DNA of 64,000 nt from Kitasatospora sp. GP82 (GTDB lineage Bacteria; Actinomycetota; Actinomycetes; Streptomycetales; Streptomycetaceae): positions 62,001-126,000 of the forward strand of contig NZ_JARZAJ010000008.1 of assembly GCF_029892105.1 (NCBI RefSeq), written 5' to 3'. This document shows positions 27,274-37,389 of the stretch, piece by piece. Each line of letters opens with the position of its first letter. Position 1 is the first letter of the stretch. The notes beneath the pieces are model-generated. The model did no database searches. It saw only the letters and a list, made by a program, of their open reading frames with translations, and was not told where the DNA came from. The position numbers and the translations under genes were made by a program.

Positions 27274-28713
27274 ATGACGGACCTCCAGACCAGAGACACC
27301 ATCGCCGCGACCGCGGCCCCGAGAGGCACGGCCCGTCCGGGCCTGCTGCTGGCCCTCGTCCTCACCGGGCAGTTCATGGCCCTGCTCGACGTCTCCATCG
27401 TCAACGTAGCCGTGCCGACCATCCGCACGGACCTGCACGCCTCCGGCGCGGCCCTTCAACTGGTGATCGCCGGATACACCATCGCGTACGCGGTGCTGCT
27501 GATCACCGGTGCCAGGCTGGGCGCGCGCTTCGGCTACAGCAAGCTGTTCCAGTACGGCCTGGTGGGCTTCACCGCCGCTTCGCTGGCCTGCGGTCTCGCC
27601 CCGGACACCGGTGCGCTGATCGGCTTCCGGCTGCTCCAGGGGATCGGGGCCGCGTTGATGGTGCCCCAGGTGATGAGCCTGATCCAGCGGACGTTCACCG
27701 GCGCGGCCCGCACCCGGGCGCTCGGCCTGTACTCGGCGGTGCTGGCCGGTGGCATGGCGATCGGGCAGGTACTCGGCGGGGTGCTGGTCAGCGCTGACCT
27801 GTTCGGCACCGGCTGGCGGCCGGTCTTCCTCGTGAACGTGCCGATCGGTCTGGTGCTGCTGGTCCTCAGCCGCAGGCTGCTGCCGGTGCTGCAGGGAGAT
27901 GCCGGCCGGCGCTTCGATGTGGCGGGTCTGGTGGTGCTAGCGGCGGCGCTCGGGCTGCTGGTGGTGCCGCTGGTGCTCGGGCACGAGCTGGGCTGGCCGG
28001 TCTGGAGCTGGGTGATGCTGGCAGGCAGCGTGCTGATGTTCGGGCTGTTCGGCCTGGTCGAGTGGCGGATCTCCGCGCGGGGAGGCCAGCCGCTGATACC
28101 CGCCAGGGTGCTGCGCGCCCCCGGACTGCTCCCGGCCGCCGGGGCGATCTTCCTGATCATGGCGGGCTTCTCCGGCTTCATGTTCGCCTTCGCCCTGCAC
28201 CAGCAGGCCGGGCTCGGCCACAGTGCGCTGCGCGCCGGGCTGCTCTCCGGTCCGGTCGCGGTCGGTTTCGGCCTCTCCAGCCTGCACTGGCAGCGGCTGC
28301 CGCAGCGGCTGCACCGTCCGCTGCCGACGCTCGCGCTGGCCGTGGTGGCGCCCGGCTACCTGGTCTTCGGGCTGCTGCTGCGCGGCGGCGGCGAGATCGG
28401 TGTGGGTACCGAGCTGGTGCTGACGGCGGTGGGCCTGGCGGCCGGGTGCGCGTACAGCCCGCTGTTCGCCCGGGCGCTCAGCCGGGTCGACCCGGCGGAC
28501 GCGGCCGACGGCAGCGGCGTGATGGTGACGCTGATCCAGCTCGGCCAGGTGGTCGGGGTGGCCCTGCTCGGCACGGTCTTCCTGGGAGAGGTCGACTACC
28601 CGGCCGTGGCCCGTACTTCGGGACACGCGCTGCTGGTGACCTCGGCGGTGATCGCGGTCGCCTTCGCGCTGGCCACCACCTTCTCGCTGCGCACCCGGCG
28701 GGTCGTCGCCTGA
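27274..28713 (+). CDS. MFS drug exporter, DHA2/EmrB-QacA type
   Basis: 479 residues with about 12-14 hydrophobic spans. Motif D1-like LLDVSIVNVAVPTIRTDL in helix 1, the G-rich GFRLLQGIGAALMVPQ block and an antiporter motif C region (SAVLAGGMAIGQVLGGVL) mark DHA2 proton-drug antiporters. The frame extends about 350 codons upstream through non-coding DNA, so the ATG at 27274 (MTDLQTRDT) is chosen by family N-terminus. It is probably controlled by the divergent XRE/MmyB regulator. Substrate unknown. Confidence 0.9.
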   Translation: MTDLQTRDTIAATAAPRGTARPGLLLALVLTGQFMALLDVSIVNVAVPTIRTDLHASGAALQLVIAGYTIAYAVLLITGARLGARFGYSKLFQYGLVGFTAASLACGLAPDTGALIGFRLLQGIGAALMVPQVMSLIQRTFTGAARTRALGLYSAVLAGGMAIGQVLGGVLVSADLFGTGWRPVFLVNVPIGLVLLVLSRRLLPVLQGDAGRRFDVAGLVVLAAALGLLVVPLVLGHELGWPVWSWVMLAGSVLMFGLFGLVEWRISARGGQPLIPARVLRAPGLLPAAGAIFLIMAGFSGFMFAFALHQQAGLGHSALRAGLLSGPVAVGFGLSSLHWQRLPQRLHRPLPTLALAVVAPGYLVFGLLLRGGGEIGVGTELVLTAVGLAAGCAYSPLFARALSRVDPADAADGSGVMVTLIQLGQVVGVALLGTVFLGEVDYPAVARTSGHALLVTSAVIAVAFALATTFSLRTRRVVA

Positions 28714-28913
28714 CGGGAACCGAGGCGCGCGGCCGGCCCTGCAGTTCCCCCGCGCCCCGGCGCTGCCGCATGAGCGGTCCTGAAGTGCCGAGGCACCGGG
28801 GGGTGTCTGCGGATATGCGGAAGGCAAGCCTCCGTAAATCTTTGATCATGATGGGCGACTTGTCCTGATCCGCCCCGGTTCTCCTGTCGGAGGGGCTGCC
28901 TAGGATCGCCGCC

Positions 28914-29861
28914 ATGCTCCCCACCCAGCAGTTGCCCGCCCCGGATTTCGATCCGGTGGCCGGCCTCCCCGAGCTGGCCGCGATACGGCAGGCCGCAGCG
29001 AGTGCCGACTGGCGGGCCGTGCACGCCGCCTTCGCTCCGATCGGCGACGAGCACGGCCGGGTGGTGGCGGCCCGGATTCTCGCCGAGGCGCCCGGCGCCG
29101 AGCTGCTGCTGCTCCAGGCGGTCGAGCAGTACCCCGGCGACCCGCTGGCCGCCGTCCTGCTGGCGGGTTGTCACATCCACCTCGGCTGGGAGGCCCGCAC
29201 CGGCGCCCGGGCCTCGAAGGTCACCCCCGCGCAGTGGGCGGTCTTCCGGGACCGGCTCAACCAGGCCGAACGGCTGCTGATCAAGGTCACCGCGCACCTC
29301 CCCGAGTACGCCCTGGCCTGGGTGATGCGACTGGACACCGCCCGCGGCCTCTCGCTCGGCCTCAGTGAGGCCCGACGCCGTCGGCGCAGGCTCGACCAGG
29401 TGGCCCCGCACCACTTCGTCGGCCAGAGCCGGCTGCTCCAGCAACTGCTCCCCAAGTGGGGCGGCAGCTGGGAAGAGGCGTACAGCTTCGCCAGGGACAG
29501 CTTCCAGGCCGGCCCGCCCGGCAGTCTGAGCGGCGCTCTGCTCGCCGAGTACCACGTGGAGCAGTGGCTGGAGCTGAACGCCGCGGCCCGGCGCGAGTAC
29601 GTCCACCGCCCGCAGGTCCGCCAGGAGCTCGCCCAGGCGGCTGCCGGTTCCGTACTGCACCCCGACTGCCGGGCCCGCTACGGGCTGATCACCGCGCACG
29701 GCACCTTCGCCATGCTCGCGTCGCTCGCCGAGGACCATGCGACCGCCGCCGTGCACTTCCGCGCCATGGGCCCGTACGGCAGCACCTACCCCTGGGGGTA
29801 CCTCGGCGACTCGGCCGAGACCCTCGCCGAACACCGCGATCGCGCACTGGCGAAGGGCTGA
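28914..29861 (+). CDS. Helical repeat (TPR-like) protein of unknown function
   Basis: 315 residues, soluble and almost entirely alpha-helical in appearance, with TPR-like alternation (ADWRAVHAAF, AEAPGAELLLLQAVEQYPGD, then DHATAAVHFRAMG near the end). The ending resembles DUF4034-type proteins, but the match is from memory. The ATG lies 7 nt after TAGGAT (28901-28906), predicting a leaderless mRNA. The M16-like protease gene begins 3 nt after its stop, so the two form an operon; a scaffold or adaptor role for the protease is inference. Confidence 0.78.
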   Translation: MLPTQQLPAPDFDPVAGLPELAAIRQAAASADWRAVHAAFAPIGDEHGRVVAARILAEAPGAELLLLQAVEQYPGDPLAAVLLAGCHIHLGWEARTGARASKVTPAQWAVFRDRLNQAERLLIKVTAHLPEYALAWVMRLDTARGLSLGLSEARRRRRRLDQVAPHHFVGQSRLLQQLLPKWGGSWEEAYSFARDSFQAGPPGSLSGALLAEYHVEQWLELNAAARREYVHRPQVRQELAQAAAGSVLHPDCRARYGLITAHGTFAMLASLAEDHATAAVHFRAMGPYGSTYPWGYLGDSAETLAEHRDRALAKG

Positions 29862-29864
29862 CCC

Positions 29865-31577
29865 GTGATCCACCACTTCGAGGTCGACGGCGTCCCCGGC
29901 GTCTTCGCCCAGCGCCCCGGACGGCTCGCGGCCGGGCTGGTCTTCCGGGTCGGCCAGGCCGACGAGCCCCTGGCCAGGGCGGGCATCACCCATCTCGTCG
30001 AGCACCTCGCCCTGCACCGCAGCGGCGTCGCCGACCACCACTTCAACGGCGCGACCGGCGCCCTGTACACCCACTTCCATCTGGAAGGCACCGAACAGGA
30101 CGTCAGCTCCTTCCTGCTGAGCGTCTGTCAGTCCCTCACCGCCCTGCCGATGGAACGGCTGGAGACCGAGAAGTCGATTCTGCGGACCGAGGAGTCCGGA
30201 CGCGGCCCGGGCCCCGCCGAGGCTTTCGGCGTCTGGCGGTACGGGGCGCAGGGTCACGGCCTGGTCAGCTACCCCGAGTGGGGCGTGCCGGGACTCGATC
30301 CGCAGACCGTCCAGCAGTGGGCCGACACCTGGTTCACCCAGGGCAACGCCGCGCTCTGGGTCTCGGGCGAGTACCTTCCCGCCGGCCTGCGGCTGCCGCT
30401 CCACCCGGGCCGCCGGATGCCCGTACCGGCCGCGACCTCCGCTCTGCCGCAGACGCCCGCGTACTTCGCCGAGGGCCAGGGCCAGGTGCTCTTCAACGCC
30501 GTCCTGCCCCGCTCCGCCGCCACCTCGCTGTACGCCCTGTGCCTGGAGCGCGAGCTCTTCCGCGAGCTGCGCCAGGAGGGCGGTCACTCCTACACCGCCA
30601 CCGCCGCCTGTGCGCACCGGGGCGACGGCTGGAGCGTGGTCACCGGACTCGCCGACGCCCTCGGCGAGCAGCAGGACGCGGTGCTCGGCGGCTTTGTGGA
30701 CGTCCTGGCCAGGCTGGCCGCCGTCGGCATCCCGCAGAACGAGCTCGACACGGTGCGCGGCCGGGCCGACGAGGCGTACACCTCGCCGGAGGCCGACGCG
30801 GGCCGCCTGCCCGGGTACGCCGCCGACCTGCTCGGCGGGCTGCCGCTGCGCAGCGCCGAGGAACTGCGCGCCGAGCTGTGGGCGGTGACCCCAGGCGAGG
30901 TCCACGAGGCCGCCAGGCAGGCGCAGGCGAGCGGCCTGCTGCGCGTCCCGGCCGGGCGCCGGGCCGACTGGGCCGGGTACGCGGCCGCGCCGCTCGGGTC
31001 CGAGTCGGCCGTGCACGGCACCGGCCACAGCGCCCGGGAGGAGGGCGGCCCCGAGCTGGTCGTCGGCGCCGAGGGTGTCAGCCTGGTGTGCGGCGACGAG
31101 CTGGCGACCGTCCGCTACCGGGAGTGCGCGGCCATGCTCAGCTGGCCGGACGGCGGGCGGCGGCTGATCGGTGCCGACGGCATCACCGTGGCGCTGGAGC
31201 CGGAGGACTTCGAGGTCGACGCGCACACCCTGGCCACGGTGGACTCCGCGGTGCCGCCGCAGGCGGTGGTACGGATGCCGCCCCGGGCGCCCAGGCCGCC
31301 GCGTCCGTCGGCGCCCGCGCCCAAGCCTGCCGCCGCACCGGCCGAGCCGGCACCCGTGTTCGGCCGCGGGCAGCGCGTCCTGCTGGCGGTGTTCACCGTC
31401 CTGGCCTGGCTGTGGGGCGGCATCACGCTGCTGGTGCTGCTCACCATGGACAAGCAGTCGGTGGGCGACCCGGCCGCGTGGTTCGTCAACGCGATGCTCC
31501 TGGCGATCGAAGCCGGCCTGGTCCGGGCGGTGCTCCGGCGCCGGCGTCGGCGGAAAGCGGGCCGAAGAGCGGATTAG
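29865..31577 (+). CDS. M16-like zinc protease with C-terminal PH-like segment and two membrane helices
   Basis: 570 residues. HLVEH (His43, Glu46, His47) is the inverted zinc motif HxxEH of the pitrilysin/insulinase family, with Glu candidates for the third ligand at about 100-110. A second M16-like lobe covers about 190-360. Unusually, a short beta-rich segment (about 380-440), a Pro/Ala linker and two transmembrane helices (about 505-527 and 540-560) follow, ending in an Arg/Lys-rich tail. The catalytic part would face the cytoplasm if the basic tail is inside. GTG start, 3 nt after the TPR-like gene. The substrate is unknown. Confidence 0.8.
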   Translation: MIHHFEVDGVPGVFAQRPGRLAAGLVFRVGQADEPLARAGITHLVEHLALHRSGVADHHFNGATGALYTHFHLEGTEQDVSSFLLSVCQSLTALPMERLETEKSILRTEESGRGPGPAEAFGVWRYGAQGHGLVSYPEWGVPGLDPQTVQQWADTWFTQGNAALWVSGEYLPAGLRLPLHPGRRMPVPAATSALPQTPAYFAEGQGQVLFNAVLPRSAATSLYALCLERELFRELRQEGGHSYTATAACAHRGDGWSVVTGLADALGEQQDAVLGGFVDVLARLAAVGIPQNELDTVRGRADEAYTSPEADAGRLPGYAADLLGGLPLRSAEELRAELWAVTPGEVHEAARQAQASGLLRVPAGRRADWAGYAAAPLGSESAVHGTGHSAREEGGPELVVGAEGVSLVCGDELATVRYRECAAMLSWPDGGRRLIGADGITVALEPEDFEVDAHTLATVDSAVPPQAVVRMPPRAPRPPRPSAPAPKPAAAPAEPAPVFGRGQRVLLAVFTVLAWLWGGITLLVLLTMDKQSVGDPAAWFVNAMLLAIEAGLVRAVLRRRRRRKAGRRAD

Positions 31578-31661
31578 GGGACTGCCCGCCAGAGCATGTA
31601 CAGTTGTCCATGTCGCCGAGGGAGACCGCAAGGGAAACCGCAGGTGACGCGAGAAGGACAC

Positions 31662-31734
<73 letters not shown>

Positions 31735-31740
31735 CAGGAA

Positions 31741-31775
31741 AGAAGACCGCCTCCCGTATCGGGAGGCGGTCTTCT
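31741..31775. terminator. Terminator of tRNA-Ala copy 3
   Basis: Perfect 16-bp inverted repeat with a 3-nt loop, 6 nt after the tRNA; sequence unrelated to the terminator of copy 2. Confidence 0.88.
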
Positions 31776-31890
31776 GCGTGTCCGGTGGCGCCGTGCCGTC
31801 CTGAACCCCGCTGAAGTCCCGTATCGCACCCCGGCGTTCAGCCGGCCGCTGCCCTACCCGGTTGCCCGGCCCGGCGGTTACGGTCGTGCC

Positions 31891-33189
31891 ATGGCGGATC
31901 TGGCGCGCAAGCGGAACGAAGAACTGGCCCGGATACTCCACCAGCTCGGCTGGAGCCCCGAACGCCTCGCCCGCGAGGTCAACACCGGCCTCCCCGCCCA
32001 GCTGGCGATCAGCTCGACAGCCCCCTACAAGTGGCGCGACCGGGGCATGGTCCCCAGGTCGCCGCACGACCAGACGGTCTGCGAGGTGCTCAGCCGGGCC
32101 GTCGGCATCGCGGTGACGTACGAACAGCTCTGGGGCCGGATGGGCAGCGGCCGGGGGGCCAAGATCCTCTCGCCCCGGCTGCTCACCGACCCGTGGACCG
32201 CCGACACCGCCCAGACCGCGCTGCGCGAGGCGGGCGCCGACGCCGTGCCCGTCCGGCTCACCGATCTCTTCCGGGGCGCCGAACTCGAACAGGCCGCCCG
32301 GCACTGGGCCTCCCCGCCGCCCGAGGTCACCGGCGGCGAAGGCGCCCTGCGGATCGCCCCCGAGCAGATCGCCGATCTGCGGATCTCCTACGACAGCAAG
32401 CAGCGCCTGGAACGCACCTACGGCGGCGGGCTGATCCTCGGTCTGGCCAAGGCCGAGCTGGAGATGGCCGGAAAGCTGCTGGAACTCGGCTCGTACGGTG
32501 AGCAGTTGGGGCGGGAGCTGTACGGCGTGGCCGGTCGTCTGGCCCGGCTGGTCGGCTGGGCCAACTACGACATGGGCAACGACGCCGCCGCCCAGCGGGC
32601 CTTCGTCGCCGCGCTGCGGGCGGCCCATGTCTCCGGCGACCCCCGGCTCGGCGTGAGCGTGGTCGGCTGCCTGGCCGCGCAGGCCACCCACAACGCGGGC
32701 GGTCGGGGCCTGGACCCGGTCGCGATGCTCTCCACCGCGCTGCGCGCCGCCGACGAGGTGCTGGCCCCGGCCGAGCGGGCGCTCCAGCTCGGCCGGATCG
32801 CCCGTGCACACGGCAAGAAGGGTGAGCAGATCAGCGCCGAGGCGGTCGCAGACCGGGCCTTCGAGGCACTGGACGAGGTGGCGGGGGACGAGAACCACAC
32901 CCAGGAACGGGCCGACCTGGAGGGAATGGTGGGGGAGGGCTACCTCTTCCTCGGCGACCACGAGCGGGCCCGCGTCCTGCTCTCCTCGGCGATCACCGCC
33001 CTCGCGCCGGAGCGGGCCAGAACGAAGGCGCTGCTGATGGTCCGGCTCGCCGACTCCTACCGCAGGACCGGCGAGCACGATTCGGCCGCCGGGACGGCCG
33101 ACGAGGCCCGGCTGCTGGCGGCCGGGATGCAGTCGGTGCGAGTGGCCGCCGCGCTGCGCGAGTTCGACGCGGCGGTCAAGGCCGGATAA
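31891..33189 (+). CDS. XRE/TPR-type regulatory protein
   Basis: 432 residues. The N-terminal about 90 residues resemble a degenerate XRE DNA-binding domain (ARKRNEELARILHQLGWSPERLAREV, YKWRDRGMVP), followed by a long TPR-like helical region (about 170-430) with QRAFVAALRAAHVSGDPRLG and DHERARVLLSSAI repeats. This architecture is common among streptomycete pleiotropic regulators such as NsdA-like proteins. The ATG is 6 nt after TACGGT (31879-31884): leaderless. The upstream open frame runs into the tRNA and is discarded. Confidence 0.82.
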   Translation: MADLARKRNEELARILHQLGWSPERLAREVNTGLPAQLAISSTAPYKWRDRGMVPRSPHDQTVCEVLSRAVGIAVTYEQLWGRMGSGRGAKILSPRLLTDPWTADTAQTALREAGADAVPVRLTDLFRGAELEQAARHWASPPPEVTGGEGALRIAPEQIADLRISYDSKQRLERTYGGGLILGLAKAELEMAGKLLELGSYGEQLGRELYGVAGRLARLVGWANYDMGNDAAAQRAFVAALRAAHVSGDPRLGVSVVGCLAAQATHNAGGRGLDPVAMLSTALRAADEVLAPAERALQLGRIARAHGKKGEQISAEAVADRAFEALDEVAGDENHTQERADLEGMVGEGYLFLGDHERARVLLSSAITALAPERARTKALLMVRLADSYRRTGEHDSAAGTADEARLLAAGMQSVRVAAALREFDAAVKAG

Positions 33190-33215
33190 CCGCCGGGTGC
33201 CGCTTGACGGTGCGG

Positions 33216-33221
33216 TACCCT
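33216..33221 (+). promoter_or_regulatory. -10 box of the leuS leader
   Basis: TACCCT ends 6 nt before the leader-peptide ATG, so the leader peptide should be translated from the mRNA 5' end. No good -35 at normal spacing; TTGACG at 33204 is too close. Confidence 0.55.
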
Positions 33222-33227
33222 GAGCCC

Positions 33228-33266
33228 ATGCGAACCGTGCGCCTGCTCCTTAGCCGGCCGCGCTGA
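33228..33266 (+). CDS. leuS leader peptide
   Basis: A 12-codon frame, MRTVRLLLSRPR, with three consecutive Leu codons (CTG CTC CTT) at positions 6-8. It is followed by an intrinsic terminator before leuS. Ribosome stalling at the Leu codons when charged tRNA-Leu is scarce would favour read-through. Classical attenuators upstream of leuS have been predicted in some Streptomyces by comparative RNA analysis, so this fits a known type. Confidence 0.82.
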   Translation: MRTVRLLLSRPR

Positions 33267-33310
33267 CCAGGACCGGCTGAGCCCTCGGGCGGTGCCGGAG
33301 TCGGCGTGGC

Positions 33311-33340
33311 GTCCCCTCCTGCGAGGGGCTTTTTTGTTTT
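33311..33340 (+). terminator. Attenuator terminator upstream of leuS
   Basis: CCCCTC/GAGGGG stem with a 4-nt loop followed by T6-G-T4, the only terminator in this window with a real T-run. AGCCGG in the leader peptide coding part (33252-33257) can pair with CCGGCT (about 33275-33280), a possible competing hairpin. Confidence 0.85.
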
Positions 33341-33415
33341 GCGGCGCTGCCCGCTTCGCCGGGCCCGGCCCGGCTGACGATTCGCTAACTGACATCCGAT
33401 GGAGCTTGAAGGACC

Positions 33416-36298
33416 ATGAGCGAGACGACACCTGCTTCCGCCGCCGTCGAGGCTGCCGGCGAGCCCTTCCGGTACAGCGCGGCCCTGGCCGCGGAGATCG
33501 AGTCCCGCTGGCAGGACGTCTGGGAGAAGGAGGGGACGTTCAACGCCCCCAACCCGGTGGGTGCGCTGGCCGACCCTACCGCCGGTGACGTCGCCGCGAA
33601 GCCGCACAGCTTCATCATGGACATGTTCCCGTACCCCTCGGGCGCCGGTCTGCACGTCGGCCACCCGCTGGGCTACATCGCCACCGACGTGTACGCCCGC
33701 TACCAGCGGATGACCGGCCACAACGTGCTGCACACCCTGGGCTACGACGCCTTCGGCCTGCCCGCCGAGCAGTACGCGGTACAGACCGGAACCCACCCCC
33801 GGGTGTCCACCGAGGCGAACATCGCCAACATGCGCCAGCAGCTGCGCCGTCTGGGCCTGGGCCACGACTCGCGCCGGTCGATCTCCACGATCGACCCCGA
33901 GTACTACCGCTGGACGCAGTGGATCTTCCTGCAGATCTTCAACTCCTGGTACGACGAGGACGCGGCCAAGGCCCGCCCGATCGCCGAGCTGATCGCCCGG
34001 TTCGAGGACGGCTCGCGTGCCGTGCCCGGAGGCCGTGACTGGGCGTCGCTGTCGGGCGCCGAGCGCGACGAGGTGCTGGGCGAGTACCGCCTGGCGTACG
34101 CCAAGGAGGTGCCGGTCAACTGGTGCCCCGGTCTGGGCACCGTACTGGCCAACGAGGAGGTCACCGCGGACGGCCGCTCCGAGCGCGGCAACTTCCCGGT
34201 CTTCAAGTCGAACCTGCGCCAGTGGATGATGCGGATCACCGCGTACTCCGACCGCCTGATCAAGGACCTGGACCTGCTGGACTGGCCCGAGGCCATCAAG
34301 CTGCAGCAGCGCAACTGGATCGGGCGCAGCGAGGGTGCCCGCGTGGACTTCGCCGCCGGCGACGGCCAGGCGATCACCGTCTTCACCACCCGTCCTGACA
34401 CCCTGTTCGGCGCCACCTACATGGTGCTGGCGCCCGAGCACGAGCTGGTCGACTCGATCGTCCCGGCCGCCTGGCCGTCGGACACCCACAACGACTGGAA
34501 GAACGGCGCCCACAGCCCGGCCGAGGCCGTCGCCGCCTACCGGGCGGCGGCCGCCGCCAAGTCGGACGTCGAGCGCCAGATGGACGCCAAGGTCAAGACG
34601 GGTGTCTTCACCGGCGCGTACGCGACCAACCCGGTCACCGGAAAGCCCGTGCCGGTCTTCATCGCCGACTACGTGCTGATGGGCTACGGCACCGGCGCGA
34701 TCATGGCCGTGCCCGCCCACGACCACCGGGACTTCGCCTTCGCCCGCGCCTTCTCGCTGCCGATGACCTGCGTCGTCCAGCCGACCGACGGCCGCGGCGA
34801 GGACCCGCACGAGTGGGACGACGCCTTCGACACCTACGACTCCGTCATCGTCAACTCGGCGCACGACGGCCTGTCCCTGAACGGCATGAGCGTCGTCGGG
34901 GCCAAGGCCGCGGCGACCGCCTGGCTGACCGAGCAGGGCATCGGCGAGGGAACCGTCAACTACCGCCTGCGTGACTGGCTGTTCAGCCGTCAGCGGTACT
35001 GGGGCGAGCCCTTCCCGATCGTCTACGACGAGGACGGCGTGATGCACGCGCTGCCCGAGTCGATGCTGCCGGTCGAGGTCCCCGAGGTCGACGACTACTC
35101 GCCGCACACCTACGACCCGTTCGACTCCACCTCCTCGCCGAAGACCCCGCTGTCCCGCAACGAGGACTGGGTCACCGTCCAGCTGGACCTGGGCGAGGGC
35201 GTCAAGACCTACCGCCGCGAGACCAACACCATGCCCAACTGGGCCGGTTCCTGCTGGTACGAGCTGCGCTACGTCGACCCGGTCAACGGTGAGCGGGCGG
35301 TCGACCCGGCCAACGAGAAGTACTGGCTGGGCGCGACGGAGCAGAAGCCCGCCGGTGGCGCCGACCTGTACGTCGGCGGTGCCGAGCACGCGGTGCTGCA
35401 CCTGCTGTACGCCCGCTTCTGGCACAAGGTGCTGCACGACCTGGGGCACGTCTCCTCGATCGAGCCGTTCCACAAGCTGTTCAACCAGGGCATGATCACC
35501 GCCGACGTCTACCGGGACGAGCGCGGCTTCCCCGTCCCGGCCGCCGAGGTCGAGGAGCGGGACGGCAAGTACTTCTGGCAGGGCGAGCCGGTCAAGCGCG
35601 AGGCCGGCAAGATGGGCAAGTCCCTGAAGAACGCCGTCGCCCCCGACGAGATCGCCGACGAGTACGGCGCCGACACGCTGCGCCTGTACGAGATGTCGAT
35701 GGGCCCGCTGGACGTCTCCCGCCCGTGGGACACCCGTGCCGTGGTCGGCTCGTACCGCTTCCTGCAGCGGCTGTGGCGCAACATCGTCTCCGAGAGCACC
35801 GGCGAGCTGGTGGTCACCGAGGAGGAGCCCGACGAGGCGACCCTGCGCGCGCTGCACAAGGCGATCGACGGCATCCGCGGCGACATGGCCGGGCTGCGCT
35901 TCAACACCGCCGTCGCCAAGGCGATCGAGCTGAACAACTTCCTGGTGAAGCGCGGTTCCACGCCTCGCTCCGTGGCCGAGCAGGTCGTCCTGCTGGTCGC
36001 CCCGCTGGCCCCGCACATCGCCGAGGAGCTGTGGCGCAGGCTGGGCCACAGCGGCTCGCTCGCCTACACCGACTACCCCGTCGCCGACCCCGCGTACGTG
36101 GTGGACGAGACGGTCACCTGTGTCGTCCAGATCAAGGGCAAGGTCAAGGCCCGGCTCGAGGTCGCGCCGTCGATCTCCGACGCCGAGCTGGAGGCCCTGG
36201 CACTGGCCGACCCGGCCGTCGTCGCGGCGATCGGCGACGCGCCAGTGCGCAAGGTCATCGCGCGGGCACCGAAGCTGGTGAACATCGTTACCGGCTGA
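33416..36298 (+). CDS. leuS: Leucyl-tRNA synthetase
   Basis: 960 residues. The HIGH-type motif is HVGH in [16 protein letters not shown] (about residues 75-90), the KMSKS-type motif is KMGKS (about 733), and the CP1 editing domain lies between, with [19 protein letters not shown] as the conserved Thr-rich editing site. It charges tRNA-Leu and hydrolyses mischarged products. Expression is probably attenuated by the leader at 33228-33340. AAGGA lies just before the ATG. The stop codon lies in a 7-bp tandem repeat. Confidence 0.97.
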   Translation: MSETTPASAAVEAAGEPFRYSAALAAEIESRWQDVWEKEGTFNAPNPVGALADPTAGDVAAKPHSFIMDMFPYPSGAGLHVGHPLGYIATDVYARYQRMTGHNVLHTLGYDAFGLPAEQYAVQTGTHPRVSTEANIANMRQQLRRLGLGHDSRRSISTIDPEYYRWTQWIFLQIFNSWYDEDAAKARPIAELIARFEDGSRAVPGGRDWASLSGAERDEVLGEYRLAYAKEVPVNWCPGLGTVLANEEVTADGRSERGNFPVFKSNLRQWMMRITAYSDRLIKDLDLLDWPEAIKLQQRNWIGRSEGARVDFAAGDGQAITVFTTRPDTLFGATYMVLAPEHELVDSIVPAAWPSDTHNDWKNGAHSPAEAVAAYRAAAAAKSDVERQMDAKVKTGVFTGAYATNPVTGKPVPVFIADYVLMGYGTGAIMAVPAHDHRDFAFARAFSLPMTCVVQPTDGRGEDPHEWDDAFDTYDSVIVNSAHDGLSLNGMSVVGAKAAATAWLTEQGIGEGTVNYRLRDWLFSRQRYWGEPFPIVYDEDGVMHALPESMLPVEVPEVDDYSPHTYDPFDSTSSPKTPLSRNEDWVTVQLDLGEGVKTYRRETNTMPNWAGSCWYELRYVDPVNGERAVDPANEKYWLGATEQKPAGGADLYVGGAEHAVLHLLYARFWHKVLHDLGHVSSIEPFHKLFNQGMITADVYRDERGFPVPAAEVEERDGKYFWQGEPVKREAGKMGKSLKNAVAPDEIADEYGADTLRLYEMSMGPLDVSRPWDTRAVVGSYRFLQRLWRNIVSESTGELVVTEEEPDEATLRALHKAIDGIRGDMAGLRFNTAVAKAIELNNFLVKRGSTPRSVAEQVVLLVAPLAPHIAEELWRRLGHSGSLAYTDYPVADPAYVVDETVTCVVQIKGKVKARLEVAPSISDAELEALALADPAVVAAIGDAPVRKVIARAPKLVNIVTG

Positions 36299-36320
36299 CG
36301 GCTGACGGCTGACGGCTGAC
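36293..36320 (+). repeat. Four 7-bp tandem repeats over the leuS stop
   Basis: GGCTGAC repeated four times. Each unit contains TGA and the period is 7, so stops occur in all three frames. Confidence 0.9.
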
Positions 36321-36352
36321 GGCGGCTTCGGCTCGCTGTTCCCGCTTGTGAC

Positions 36353-36396
36353 GGGTGGCCCTTCCCGGGGTGTTCGGCTTCCGGGAAGGGCCACCC
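36353..36396. terminator. Terminator after leuS
   Basis: Perfect 16-bp arms with a 12-nt loop, followed by TGCTTTTCTG. Confidence 0.88.
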
Positions 36397-36546
36397 TGCT
36401 TTTCTGCTCTCTCCGCTCTGCTGGGGCATTGGGGGATATCCCTGAGGCTTCCCTGATCTCGGGTGGGATCGGCCGTTTCGGGGATCCGCGCGGTGGCGGG
36501 TACGGATACGGTGGAGCTCTCGGCGGACATGGGAAGGTGGCTGGCG

Positions 36547-37299
36547 ATGGACGCGGTCGGTGTGGTGTTCGGCTTGGTTCTGCTCTTCGTGGTGGCCGCA
36601 CTGGCCATGCTGGTGGTCGCGGCGGTGAAGGCCACCAGACGGGTGGCGGCGAAGGTCGGCGAGCACGAGGCGAACGCACGCCGCGCTGTCGAGAACGCCG
36701 CACTGAAGGCGAAGACCTTCACCAAGCCCGGTCCCGTGGGCAGGATCTCCGCCGTCCGCCTCTCGCTGCGGACCTCGCTGGAGAGCACCAGGAAGGTGCT
36801 GGAGGCCGGGCTGCCGGAGGACAGCCAGCTCGCCGAGGCGCTCCAGCTGCTGACCAGGCTCGACGCACATGCGGCCGAGCTGGACGGCGAGTTGCGGATC
36901 CTGGAGCGGGAGCCCGATCAGGCCAGGGTCGCCGCCAAGCTGCCCGAGCTCACCGAGCGGGCCGAGCGGATCACCCACTCCGCGGAATCGATGCGCTGGG
37001 CCGCGCAGGACCGGATGCACCGATTCGCCGACGACGAGCTCGCGCGGCTGAGCGAGGCGTGCGAGACGGAGGCGGGCTCGCTGCGGCACTGGGAGTCGGC
37101 GTCGGCCGGTTCAGCGGAGCGGTCTGCCGGTACGGTGTACTCCGCTTCGGGGCAGGCGGCGTCCGATGCGGACCGCAAGGGCCTGGGCGCGGGGCGTCAG
37201 CCGAGCGCCGAGGAGGTGCTCGGGCTCGCCGCCGAACCGCTGGCCAGGCTCGCTCAGCGTCTCCGCAAGCCCTCTGCCGGGAGCTCGTCGGCCGGCTGA
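36547..37299 (+). CDS. Membrane-anchored coiled-coil protein of unknown function
   Basis: 250 residues from the ATG with GGAAGG about 9 nt upstream (an alternative ATG is at 36529). One N-terminal transmembrane helix (about 3-25) is followed by a long charged helical region (about 30-185) with coiled-coil character (LPELTERAERITHSAESMRW), then a polar Ala/Ser-rich tail. The -10 candidate TACGGT is at 36506-36511. No domain recognised; a cytoplasmic scaffold anchored at the membrane is plausible only by shape. Confidence 0.75.
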   Translation: MDAVGVVFGLVLLFVVAALAMLVVAAVKATRRVAAKVGEHEANARRAVENAALKAKTFTKPGPVGRISAVRLSLRTSLESTRKVLEAGLPEDSQLAEALQLLTRLDAHAAELDGELRILEREPDQARVAAKLPELTERAERITHSAESMRWAAQDRMHRFADDELARLSEACETEAGSLRHWESASAGSAERSAGTVYSASGQAASDADRKGLGAGRQPSAEEVLGLAAEPLARLAQRLRKPSAGSSSAG

Positions 37300-37389
37300 C
37301 CCCGCAGAGGCCGTCGGTTGCCTCGCCCCTTGCTGTTGAGGTGCCGTGGTCGCCGTCCGCGGACTGTCCGCAGGTGGGGCGCTGTCTTA

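Noticed and set aside
26163..31661. Integrated mobile element between tRNA copies
   Set aside because: No integrase, transposase or relaxase and no shift in composition; kept only as a recombination hypothesis.
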